DNA of 64,000 nt from Sva-07 sp963717385 (GTDB lineage: Bacteria; Actinomycetota; Acidimicrobiia; Acidimicrobiales; Ilumatobacteraceae), in contig CAVQWE010000026.1 in the NCBI GenBank assembly GCA_963717385.1, forward strand, positions 1 through 64,000, in the 5' to 3' direction. The translations under genes were made by a program, and so were the position numbers. This document shows, in pieces, positions 39,291 to 46,245 of the stretch (position 1 is the stretch's first letter; each line of letters starts with the position of its first letter). Under the pieces are notes generated by a model. That model was not told where the DNA came from, did no database searches, and worked only from the letters and a program-made list of their open reading frames with translations.

Positions 39291-39572
39291 TCACTTGCTG
39301 TTCAGGGCGGTCTTCAGCGTCGAGCTGGCGCTGAACTTCATCGCCGTCGAAGCCTTGATCTGCACCGGAGCGCCGGTCTGCGGGTTGCGGCCGGTACGGG
39401 CGCTGCGCTTGGTGGTGCTGAACGAGCCGAAGCCGGGCCATGCGACCTTCTCGCCGCTCTTGGTGCTCGAGACCACGTGGTCGAAGAATGCTCCGAGTGT
39501 GCGCTCGGCATCGGCCTTCGACACGCCTGCGGCGTCTGCCACTGCGTCGATCAGTTCTGCTTTGGTTGCCAT
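39291..39572 (-). CDS. hup: HU-family nucleoid protein
   Basis: 93 aa, the normal length of a tail-less HU. The helical start MATKAELIDAVADAAGVSKA and the signature GFGSFSTTKRSARTGRNPQT leading to the flexible arm are clear. It bends and compacts DNA as a dimer. A good ribosome site (AGAGGAC) lies 6-7 bases before the ATG. The Lys-rich repeat gene follows immediately, probably supplying in trans the basic tail that mycobacterial HupB carries in cis. Confidence 0.95.
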   Translation of the reverse strand: MATKAELIDAVADAAGVSKADAERTLGAFFDHVVSSTKSGEKVAWPGFGSFSTTKRSARTGRNPQTGAPVQIKASTAMKFSASSTLKTALNSK

Positions 39573-39699
39573 GTAAGTCCTCTTTCGGATGGGTGTTGAT
39601 GCTGTTCACCCCGGTGCGTTTCACCGAGACCGTTTCCGCTCTTCGTACGACGGAACACGTCCATGTGACCGACCGCGGGCATGCTTGTTCAAGCACCGA

Positions 39700-39721
39700 T
39701 GTCATTGCATTTGCAATGACA
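39700..39721. promoter_or_regulatory. Perfect palindrome in the HU / PIN-PhoH divergent gap
   Basis: TGTCATTGCA and TGCAATGACA arms around TT, 22 bases with perfect symmetry and much more A+T than its surroundings. It lies about 130 bases from each divergent start (HU and PIN-PhoH). This looks like an operator for a dimeric regulator; I cannot name the protein. The rest of the 282-base gap shows no gene. Confidence 0.6.
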
Positions 39722-39854
39722 ACGGTGACTGACCCTTGCCGGTATTGGACAATCGACAGGATCCACCACGATGCGCGAGCGCTGAACTACAACCTCATCC
39801 GTTGGGTATGACAGACGATTCGCATCGAGTCCACGAGGCATCCGCCGAGGAGTG

Positions 39855-41273
39855 ATGGTGACCGACCTGCTTCCGTCCACTGACGCATCGACCCCCGAGC
39901 CGCGGCGAGCGGCCACCGGGTCCGAGCCGGCGAAGGGGGTGCAGCGAACCCGTCTCGTGGTCGACACGTCGGTGTTGATCGCAGATCCCACCTGCGTCCT
40001 CGAGTTCCGCGAGGCCGATGTCATCGTGCCGCTGACCGTCGTCGAAGAACTCGACGGGCTCAAGAGCCGCAGCGACGACGTCGGCAGAGCAGCTCGCACA
40101 GCGTTGCGAACACTCGAAGAGCTGCGGGTCGCCCACGGTGGTTCGCTCGCCGAGCCGGTCCCGACCGGCAACGGCACCGCAACGCTGCAGATCGAGATCA
40201 ACAACATTCGCAAACACCTCTTGGTCGAGCACGGTCTCGACCCGAGCGTGCCCGACAACCGAATCATCGGCGCTGCGATCGGCCAATCCGACTTCGGCCC
40301 GACCACGATGATCAGCAACGACGCGGCGTTGCGGATCAAAGCGGCCCACCTGGGCGTCGACGCAGCCGAACACCGACTCACACGCACCGATCGCGATCAA
40401 CCGACCGTCGGCTGGAGCACGATCGAGGCACCGTACGAAACCATCGACTGCCTCTACGCCGCTGGAGCCATCGCCATCGATGCAGTTGTTGCCGGCGCCA
40501 CCGACAACTCGGTGAGTTTCAACGACAACGAGTTCGCCGTCGTCCGATCGGGTTCACAAACGGCCCTCGTGCGGGCGGTACACGACGAGTTCGTCCTCCT
40601 GTCGCAGCACCCACCCGAAGCGTGGGGGCTCCGCCCGCGCAGCAAGGAGCAGCGGTTCGCACTCGAACTGCTGCTCGACCCGGACATCTCGGTGATCGCC
40701 CTCGACGGTCGGGCCGGCACCGGCAAGACGATCCTGGCGATCGCCGCCGGACTCGACCAGGTCGTCGAGCAGCACCGCTACGAACGCCTCGCCGTCTATC
40801 GACCGCTCGTTCCCGTCGGCCGCGCGGACGTCGGATTCCTGCCGGGCGGCCTCGACGAGAAGCTCGACCCCTGGATGGCCGCCATCCATGATGCGGTCGT
40901 CGCCCTCACCGATCGAGGCAGTATCAACGAGGCGCGGGCGATGGTCGACGAACTCACGACCCGCGGCCAGTTGTCACTCGAGTCGGTCACGTTCTTGCGA
41001 GGACGGTCGCTGCAGCGTCAGTTCGTGGTGATCGACGAGGCGCAGAACCTCGAACCGACCACCTTGCGCACCATCCTCACCCGCGTCGGCGATGGCACCA
41101 AGGTGATCTTCACCGGCGACACCAGCCAGATCGACGCGCCGTACCTCGGCGAGTCGAACAATGCGCTGAGCGTGTTGGCGTCGGCGTTCGCCGGACAGTC
41201 GTGTTTCGGCCACATCACGCTGACTGCGTGCGAGCGCAGCGACGTCGCCAGCCTCGCCGCCGAACTGCTGTAG
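39855..41273 (+). CDS. PIN-PhoH ATPase (PhoH2-type RNA helicase/RNase)
   Basis: 472 aa. The N-terminal PIN nuclease domain (LVVDTSVLIADP, VPLTVVEELDGLKSR, with later Asp in DNRIIGAAI) is followed by a PhoH ATPase: Walker A GRAGTGKTILA with Lys291, YRPLVPVGRADVGFLPG and the Walker B FVVIDEAQNLEP. Actinobacterial PhoH2 proteins unwind and cut RNA. Start candidates GTG 39852, ATG 39855 and GTG 39858 crowd behind a GAGGAG ribosome site; ATG 39855 is used. A toxin-antitoxin partner (PhoAT) is not evident in the short gap upstream. Confidence 0.9.
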   Translation: MVTDLLPSTDASTPEPRRAATGSEPAKGVQRTRLVVDTSVLIADPTCVLEFREADVIVPLTVVEELDGLKSRSDDVGRAARTALRTLEELRVAHGGSLAEPVPTGNGTATLQIEINNIRKHLLVEHGLDPSVPDNRIIGAAIGQSDFGPTTMISNDAALRIKAAHLGVDAAEHRLTRTDRDQPTVGWSTIEAPYETIDCLYAAGAIAIDAVVAGATDNSVSFNDNEFAVVRSGSQTALVRAVHDEFVLLSQHPPEAWGLRPRSKEQRFALELLLDPDISVIALDGRAGTGKTILAIAAGLDQVVEQHRYERLAVYRPLVPVGRADVGFLPGGLDEKLDPWMAAIHDAVVALTDRGSINEARAMVDELTTRGQLSLESVTFLRGRSLQRQFVVIDEAQNLEPTTLRTILTRVGDGTKVIFTGDTSQIDAPYLGESNNALSVLASAFAGQSCFGHITLTACERSDVASLAAELL

Positions 41274-41295
41274 CACCCTCCGCCAGCGCCGGTTC

Positions 41296-41332
41296 CTGAC
41301 AATCTTCGAAATCGAAGTCATCCAGTTGTCAG
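41296..41332. promoter_or_regulatory. Nested inverted repeats before the whiB-type gene
   Basis: An outer pair CTGACAA / TTGTCAG encloses an inner CTTCGA-AA-TCGAAG palindrome (41304-41317). They sit between the PIN-PhoH stop and the WhiB promoter, and the right outer arm is also the -35 hexamer. It could end the upstream message or be an operator over the promoter. Confidence 0.5.
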
Positions 41333-41354
41333 GTCGGCTCCGAACATTTAGTGT
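41326..41354 (+). promoter_or_regulatory. Sigma-70-type promoter for the WhiB gene
   Basis: TTGTCA (41326-41331), 17-base spacer, TAGTGT (41349-41354). Predicted transcription start is about 41361, leaving a leader of some 60 bases before GTG 41423. Confidence 0.55.
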
Positions 41355-41422
41355 TAAATCGAGCCGTGGAGAACGATCCCCTCCAGATTCCCCACCGCTC
41401 GCGAGCACGAAGGGAGCACCTG

Positions 41423-41731
41423 GTGGCCGTAACCGAATTGTTCGATCACGAGTACGACACCCCCTGGCAGGACTACGCCACCTGCAAGGGCCGCACTCGG
41501 CTCTTCTTTCCTCCCAAAGCCGAACGACCGCAGGCGCGGGCTCGCCGAGAGGCCAAGGCACTCAAGCTGTGCGCATCGTGTCCAGTGCAGGAACCCTGTC
41601 GCTCCCACGCCCGAACCAATCACGAATACGGCTACTGGGCGGGCGAGTCCGAAGAAGACCGGCACCTGGCCGGATTCACCGTGTCGGCCCCGATCGGCGT
41701 TCGCGCCCGGTTGCAACAGCAGACCGGCTGA
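41423..41731 (+). CDS. WhiB-family iron-sulfur transcription factor
   Basis: 102 aa. Four cysteines that would hold a [4Fe-4S] cluster: Cys21, then Cys50-x2-Cys53-x5-Cys59 in LCASCPVQEPCR. The turn motif GYWAGESEEDR replaces the usual GVWGG-x-ER and leads to a basic C-terminal region. WhiB proteins bind the housekeeping sigma factor and sense NO, oxygen or redox state. The frame is open upstream, but a -10 element sits there and a strong AAGGGAG ribosome site precedes GTG 41423, which decides the start. The subclass cannot be assigned. Confidence 0.87.
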   Translation: MAVTELFDHEYDTPWQDYATCKGRTRLFFPPKAERPQARARREAKALKLCASCPVQEPCRSHARTNHEYGYWAGESEEDRHLAGFTVSAPIGVRARLQQQTG

Positions 41732-41778
41732 CGCAGCGCTCACGAACGCTGCCACACCCCCTGTCTAGGGTGTGAGCC

Positions 41779-42352
41779 GTGGCACTCCCCCGCTTCGCCG
41801 TCGTCGACCTGGAGACATCCGGGTTGAACACTCGGCGACACCGGATACTGCAACTCGGGATGGTCGTCGTCGAGGCCGATGGCACCGTCGTCGACCAGTG
41901 GTCATCGCTGGTCAAGCTGCGTTGGCCGCTGCAGCGGGTGGGGCCCACGAGCATCCACGGCATCACCCGAAGCACCCTCAAGGGCGCCCCCAGCCTCGAC
42001 GACGCACTCGACGAACTCGGCGCGCGCCTCGATGGCGCCATCTTCACCGCCCACAACGCCAAGTTCGACAGCGAGTTCCTCGCCCGAGCCGTGCGGCGCC
42101 GCAACTGCCACCGACCCGGTTCGGGCCGGCATCGAACCCCGGTTGTGCACGCTGCGGATGTCTCGGCGCCTCGATCCCGAGCGGGCGCTCTCGCACCGCC
42201 TCGGCGACGTCTGCGAGCGCTACGGCGTCGCACTCGAGCGGCCCCACGACGCACTCGGCGATGCCAGCGCCACCGCAGCGGTGCTTCCCCATCTCCTCGC
42301 AGCTCACGGCGTCACCGACGTGGCGCAACTCGATGCGTTCTACGTGCGCTGA
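41779..42352 (+). CDS. DnaQ-like 3'-5' exonuclease (one frame break)
   Basis: 190 aa after removing one extra base near 42106. Stand-alone epsilon-type DEDDh exonuclease: Exo I FAVVDLETSGLNTRRHRILQ (Asp/Glu), Exo II FTAHNAKFDSEFL, Exo III RPHDALGDASATAAVL (His/Asp). It may proofread or trim DNA ends. GTG 41779. The stop overlaps the stop of the convergent WYL regulator by 13 bases, so the two messages run into each other. Confidence 0.85.
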
Positions 42353-43329
42353 TCTGCTTCGCCGACAACGCCGTAACTCTCGAGCACGAGGCGAGCGGCG
42401 GCAACCGCAGGGTTGACTCCCACCGGGTCGACCAGCTCGGCATCAGGGCCCAACCGCACCAGCAGTTTCGCCAGCCAGCGATCGCCCGACACCGGCAGCC
42501 GGGCTTCGACCCAGCCGTCGGCGGCCCCGATCACCTCGTCGATCGGGTACTGGTCGAGCACCCAGGCTGCGCCAGGAGCGAGCCGGATCGTTGCCCTCGC
42601 GACGTCAGCATCTTCGAAGAACCGCTTCGGCGGTGCCGTGGCTTCGACCTCGACCGTCCGTCCGGTCGCCGCGGCCGACTCGATCCGGTCGATGCGGAAC
42701 GTTCGGCGCTCGTGCGACCGGTCGTCATCGGCCAACACGTACCAGTTCCCGGCATCCGCGAACACGTGACGCGGCACGATCGAACGCGACGTCATCTCCG
42801 CACGTGCCGGCGAGTAGTAGCCGATCGCCAGTTCGGTTCCGGCTGCTGCAGCTTCGGCGAGTTCGTCGGTCAACGCCGGGCGGGCCAGGTCGACCACGAC
42901 GCCAGCGGTGTCGTCGTCGGCCTGGCCGTTCGAACCGGTGTCGATGCCAGCATCGGCGAGCACGGCGGCGAGCTTCGACAGGCCCCGACCCAGCGCCCCG
43001 GCGGGGTCGGCTCCGGGCAGCTCCATGGCTGCTCGGGCCGACGTGAGCAGCGAGAACGCTTCGGGCGCAGTCAGGCGCAACGGGCGCGTGAACAGGCGTG
43101 GCACACCGACGAACACGATCCCGTCGTCGACGAACACATCGATCATCTCGTCGACGAACGGCGGCAGCCCGCACATCGCCACCAGCTCGAGATCACGCTG
43201 CACCTGCGATTCGGACATGTCGAAGCGCCTGGCAACATCGCTGAGCGGCACCTCTCCCACCTCCATCAGCCAGGGCAGCATCACCAACAGCCGCCGCAGC
43301 CGATCCTCGGCATTGCGCGGACCGCTCAT
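42340..43329 (-). CDS. WYL-domain regulator, PafC-like
   Basis: 329 aa. N-terminal winged helix (VPLSDVARRFDMSESQVQRDLELVAMCG), then a WYL domain (AAGTELAIGYYSPAREMT-like region, NWYVLADDDRSHERRTFRIDRI) and a WCX domain to the end. In mycobacteria PafB and PafC act together to switch on LexA-independent DNA-damage genes. Its start overlaps the upstream regulator by 4 bases (ATGA), the order expected of pafB-pafC. The Pup ligase gene pafA is not in view. Regulated genes cannot be told. Confidence 0.82.
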   Translation of the reverse strand: MSGPRNAEDRLRRLLVMLPWLMEVGEVPLSDVARRFDMSESQVQRDLELVAMCGLPPFVDEMIDVFVDDGIVFVGVPRLFTRPLRLTAPEAFSLLTSARAAMELPGADPAGALGRGLSKLAAVLADAGIDTGSNGQADDDTAGVVVDLARPALTDELAEAAAAGTELAIGYYSPARAEMTSRSIVPRHVFADAGNWYVLADDDRSHERRTFRIDRIESAAATGRTVEVEATAPPKRFFEDADVARATIRLAPGAAWVLDQYPIDEVIGAADGWVEARLPVSGDRWLAKLLVRLGPDAELVDPVGVNPAVAAARLVLESYGVVGEADQRT

Positions 43330-44294
43330 CGGTGCCTCACCCCAGCGTCGACGACATCACGCAGCCAGTCGATGAGGTGCTGGCGTACCTCCGGCGGCGA
43401 TTCGACAACGGCGTGATCGAGCAGGCCGAGCACCCACGAGCGAAATGCCGCAAGGTTGCCGGCCGGCACCGACACCAACACGCTTCCGTCGTCGCCACGT
43501 TCGACCACGCGATCGACCCCGAGCTCGCGTTCGACCGAACCAGCGCGCAGCGCATCGATGCGCACCAGTGCCTCGAGGCTCTCGCCGACCACCTGACCGA
43601 TCTGTTTGGGATCGGCGGGGAATGCCGTACGGGGGTCGAACGACGACGGTCGCACGAATGATCCAGGCTCGCCGACGCGCACGCTGTCGGTACGGTCGCC
43701 GTCGACCGCATCGAAGCGGTCGACTCGGAAGGTGCGCCGCTCGCCGCGTCCGTGGTCGTGGCCGACCACGTACCAGAACCCGCCACGGAGCAACAGCCCC
43801 CAGGGGTCGAGGACGCGTGGCTCACCTCGGTAGCCGAACTCGATCGGGGCCCGAGCGGCAACCGCAGTTCGGATCGCCGGCAGCTCGGGTCGTTCGGGAA
43901 TGGTCGCCGACACCGCTGGGAGTTCGTCGCCGACCGCTCCACCCAGCTTCCAGATCGCATCTTGTCCCGACTCGGTCCGCACGGCGGCGACCGCAACCTG
44001 CAACGCGCGCATCTCGTCTGCGGAGAGGTCGAGATCGGCGAGTTCGTACGCACGCCGATCGATGCGGTACGTGGTCTGACCAGCGAATGAGCCGCCACTG
44101 ACGATTTCGGTGTCGATCGGTACGCCGATCGCCCGCAACGCTGCTTTGTCGCGTTCGAACGAGGCTCGTCGCGAATGGTCGTTGTCGGGATACTGGCCGT
44201 CGAGTTCGCCGGCGATCTCGAGCAGGCTGAGCGGGCGTGAGGTCTCGAGCAACAACGCCAACAGGTTGGTGAGGCGCTCGATTCGGTCGACCAT
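43326..44294 (-). CDS. WYL-domain regulator, PafB-like
   Basis: 322 aa. Winged helix with the recognition stretch SRRASFERDKAALRAIGVPID (about 40-60), a linker DLDLSADEMRALQVAVAAVR, and the WYL domain ARAPIEFGYRGEPRVLDPWGLLLRGGFWYVVGHDHG followed by WCX. It is the first of the two overlapping regulator genes. The start, ATG 44294, lies 18 bases from the long hairpin at 44312, so that hairpin may also affect its expression. PafB identity rests on layout and pairing. Confidence 0.82.
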   Translation of the reverse strand: MVDRIERLTNLLALLLETSRPLSLLEIAGELDGQYPDNDHSRRASFERDKAALRAIGVPIDTEIVSGGSFAGQTTYRIDRRAYELADLDLSADEMRALQVAVAAVRTESGQDAIWKLGGAVGDELPAVSATIPERPELPAIRTAVAARAPIEFGYRGEPRVLDPWGLLLRGGFWYVVGHDHGRGERRTFRVDRFDAVDGDRTDSVRVGEPGSFVRPSSFDPRTAFPADPKQIGQVVGESLEALVRIDALRAGSVERELGVDRVVERGDDGSVLVSVPAGNLAAFRSWVLGLLDHAVVESPPEVRQHLIDWLRDVVDAGVRHR

Positions 44295-44311
44295 CAGACG
44301 ACGACGCTAAC

Positions 44312-44352
44312 GGCCCCGTTCACGATGTGTCAGACACATCGTGAACGTGGCC
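44312..44352. terminator. Long perfect hairpin between aldehyde dehydrogenase and PafB-like gene
   Basis: A 14-bp perfect stem (CGTTCACGATGTGT / ACACATCGTGAACG) with loop CAG, extended by GGCC pairs beyond one mismatch. It follows the minus-strand aldehyde dehydrogenase stop (44365) and precedes nothing but the PafB-like start. A strong terminator without T-run; its GTGTCAGACAC centre recurs at 52521. Confidence 0.8.
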
Positions 44353-44364
44353 GGCGCCACCAGA

Positions 44365-45783
44365 TCAGAGCTGCAGCGACTTGGTCTGCAGGAACTCGTC
44401 GATGCCGTACGGGCCGTTCTCACGGCCGTAGCCGCTCTGCTTGTAGCCACCGAACGGGGCCGCAATGTTGAACGAGCCACCGTTGACGTCGACGGCACCG
44501 GTACGCATCCGACGTGCCACGGCGATCGCACGATCCTGGTCGGCCGACCACACACCGCCCGACAGCCCGTACAGGCTGTCGTTGGCGATCCGAACGGCGT
44601 CGTCCTCGTCCTCGTAGCCGATGATCGACAACACCGGGCCGAAGATCTCTTCCTGCGCCACCGTCATGTCGTTGGTGACGTTGGCGAGCACGGTCGGCTT
44701 CACGAAGTAGCCGGTCTCGTGGCCTTCGGGCTTGCCGAGACCACCAGCGGCCACCACGGCGCCTTCGTCGATGCCCTGCTGGATGTATCCCTGCACGCGA
44801 TCCCACTGTGCCTGGCTGATCAGCGGGCCGAGGTGCATGCCCTCCTTGGTGGGATCGTCGACGCCCATGGCCTCAGCAGCAGCAGCGGCGATGGCAACAG
44901 CCTCGTCGTAGCGGCTGTTGGGCACCAGCATCCGGGTGTGAGCGGTGCAGGTCTGACCCGAGTTGAGGTAGCAGGCGAACAGGCCCTTCGGGATGACGGC
45001 CGCGAAATCGGCGTCGTCGAGGATGATGTTGGCCGACTTGCCACCGAGCTCGAGCGCCACGCGCTTGACGGTGCCAGCAGCCGCAGCGGCGACCTGCTTT
45101 CCGGCCCGAGTCGAGCCGGTGAAGCTGACCATGTCGACATCGGGGTGCTCGGAGATGGCAGCGCCGACGACGGGGCCGGTACCGGTGACCAGGTTGAAGA
45201 CACCGGCAGGCAGGCCGATCTCGTGGACGATCTCGGCGAGGATGAACGCGTTGAGTGGGGCCACTTCGGACGGCTTGAGCACGAAGGTGCAGCCGGCGGC
45301 GAGTGCGCCGCCGAGCTTGCAGATGATCTGGTGGAGCGGGTAGTTCCACGGCGTGATGGCACCGACGACGCCCACCGGCTCTTTCACCACGAGGCTGTTG
45401 CCGATCGTCTCTTCGAACTCGAAGGTGTCGAGCAGCGTGGCGTAGGTCTGCATGTTGCCAGCGGGAAGCCCGGCCTGGATCATGGTCGCCCAGGTGATCG
45501 GCATGCCGACTTCACCGGCGATGACCTCGGCGATCTCCGGCGAGCGTGCCTGGAGTGCCTCGTTGAGGCGGATCATGTACTTCTGACGTTCTTCGACCGG
45601 CGTGCCGGCCCACGAGTCGAACGCTCGACGGGCGGCAGCAACGGCCTTGTCGACGTCGCTGGCGGTGCCCTCGGGGATCGAGCCCATCACCTGTTCGGTG
45701 CCGGCGTTGATGACCTCGATCGTGCCGGTGCCGTCGGAGGGAACCCAGGCACCATCGATGTAAATGTTGGAGTAGTCGCGCAT
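44365..45783 (-). CDS. Aldehyde dehydrogenase (NAD(P)+)
   Basis: 472 aa ALDH superfamily enzyme oxidising an aldehyde to its acid. Catalytic Cys279 in NSGQTCTAHTRML, general base Glu in ALELGGKSANIIL, and cofactor contacts in ITPWNYPLHQIICKLGGAL and GSTRAGKQVA. It is complete with a normal end (NGPYGIDEFLQTKSLQL). Substrate range is open. It lies 84 bases downstream of a CsoR/FrmR-family repressor gene on the same strand, which suggests control by a reactive species or metal. Confidence 0.93.
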   Translation of the reverse strand: MRDYSNIYIDGAWVPSDGTGTIEVINAGTEQVMGSIPEGTASDVDKAVAAARRAFDSWAGTPVEERQKYMIRLNEALQARSPEIAEVIAGEVGMPITWATMIQAGLPAGNMQTYATLLDTFEFEETIGNSLVVKEPVGVVGAITPWNYPLHQIICKLGGALAAGCTFVLKPSEVAPLNAFILAEIVHEIGLPAGVFNLVTGTGPVVGAAISEHPDVDMVSFTGSTRAGKQVAAAAAGTVKRVALELGGKSANIILDDADFAAVIPKGLFACYLNSGQTCTAHTRMLVPNSRYDEAVAIAAAAAEAMGVDDPTKEGMHLGPLISQAQWDRVQGYIQQGIDEGAVVAAGGLGKPEGHETGYFVKPTVLANVTNDMTVAQEEIFGPVLSIIGYEDEDDAVRIANDSLYGLSGGVWSADQDRAIAVARRMRTGAVDVNGGSFNIAAPFGGYKQSGYGRENGPYGIDEFLQTKSLQL

Positions 45784-45867
45784 CCTCGCAGTCTCGCGTG
45801 ACCGCGTGGCCGGGGCGCAACCGGACGGTTCGTTCAGCGGTGCGGGGTCCGCAGTCGACGACGGTGT

Positions 45868-46140
45868 TCAGCTGAGCTTCATGAACAGTCGCTCGAGTTC
45901 GGCAGCCTCGAGCCCCGGCTCGTCTCCCGCTTGCTCGGGGGTGGCCGCACAGTGACGCATCCCGGCGATCACGAGCCGATAGCCGACCTTGTCGAGCGCG
46001 GCCTTGCAGGCCGACAGCTGGGTGACGACGTCACCGCAGTCCTGGCCCTCTTCGACCATCCGCTGGACACCACGGATCTGGCCCTCGAGCCGACGCAGTC
46101 GCTTCAGCACATCGTCGTTGACCTCTTCGGGGAATCGCAT
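45868..46140 (-). CDS. CsoR/RcnR/FrmR-family (DUF156) repressor, CstR-like cysteine pair
   Basis: 90 aa helical tetrameric repressor: LKRLRRLEGQIRGVQRMVEEGQDC is the family start, with Cys35 in DCGDVVTQL and Cys64 in AGMRHC. The position of the copper-binding His of CsoR (25 residues after the first Cys) is Gly60 here, so the set is Cys-Gly-Cys. That fits the dithiol sensors of persulfide (CstR) better than copper sensors; His63 next to Cys64 could still offer a ligand. ATG 46140 is used over an upstream in-frame one. A TACCCC-type operator lies just upstream. Confidence 0.85.
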   Translation of the reverse strand: MRFPEEVNDDVLKRLRRLEGQIRGVQRMVEEGQDCGDVVTQLSACKAALDKVGYRLVIAGMRHCAATPEQAGDEPGLEAAELERLFMKLS

Positions 46141-46149
46141 GGTTCGAGC

Positions 46150-46166
46150 GTACCCCACCTGGTATC
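46150..46166. promoter_or_regulatory. Candidate operator of the CsoR-family repressor
   Basis: GTACCCC-ACC-TGGTAT, 10 bases upstream of the repressor ATG: an imperfect TACC..GGTA dyad with a C/G tract, the general look of CsoR-family boxes. Probably autoregulation. Confidence 0.4.
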
Positions 46167-46245
46167 TGCACCGCTTCGACCCCAAAATGCCCCCGATCTG
46201 TGCGCTGAGCGTCACGAACCAGGGATTTTTCGGGATTGGGGCCGG

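Noticed and set aside
39855..41273. PhoH2 toxin-antitoxin (PhoAT) pair
   Set aside because: No antitoxin-like small gene precedes it; the upstream gap holds a palindrome and HU on the other strand.
45868..46140. Copper-sensing CsoR as a firm call
   Set aside because: The His ligand position is Gly60, so only the family, not copper specificity, is supported.
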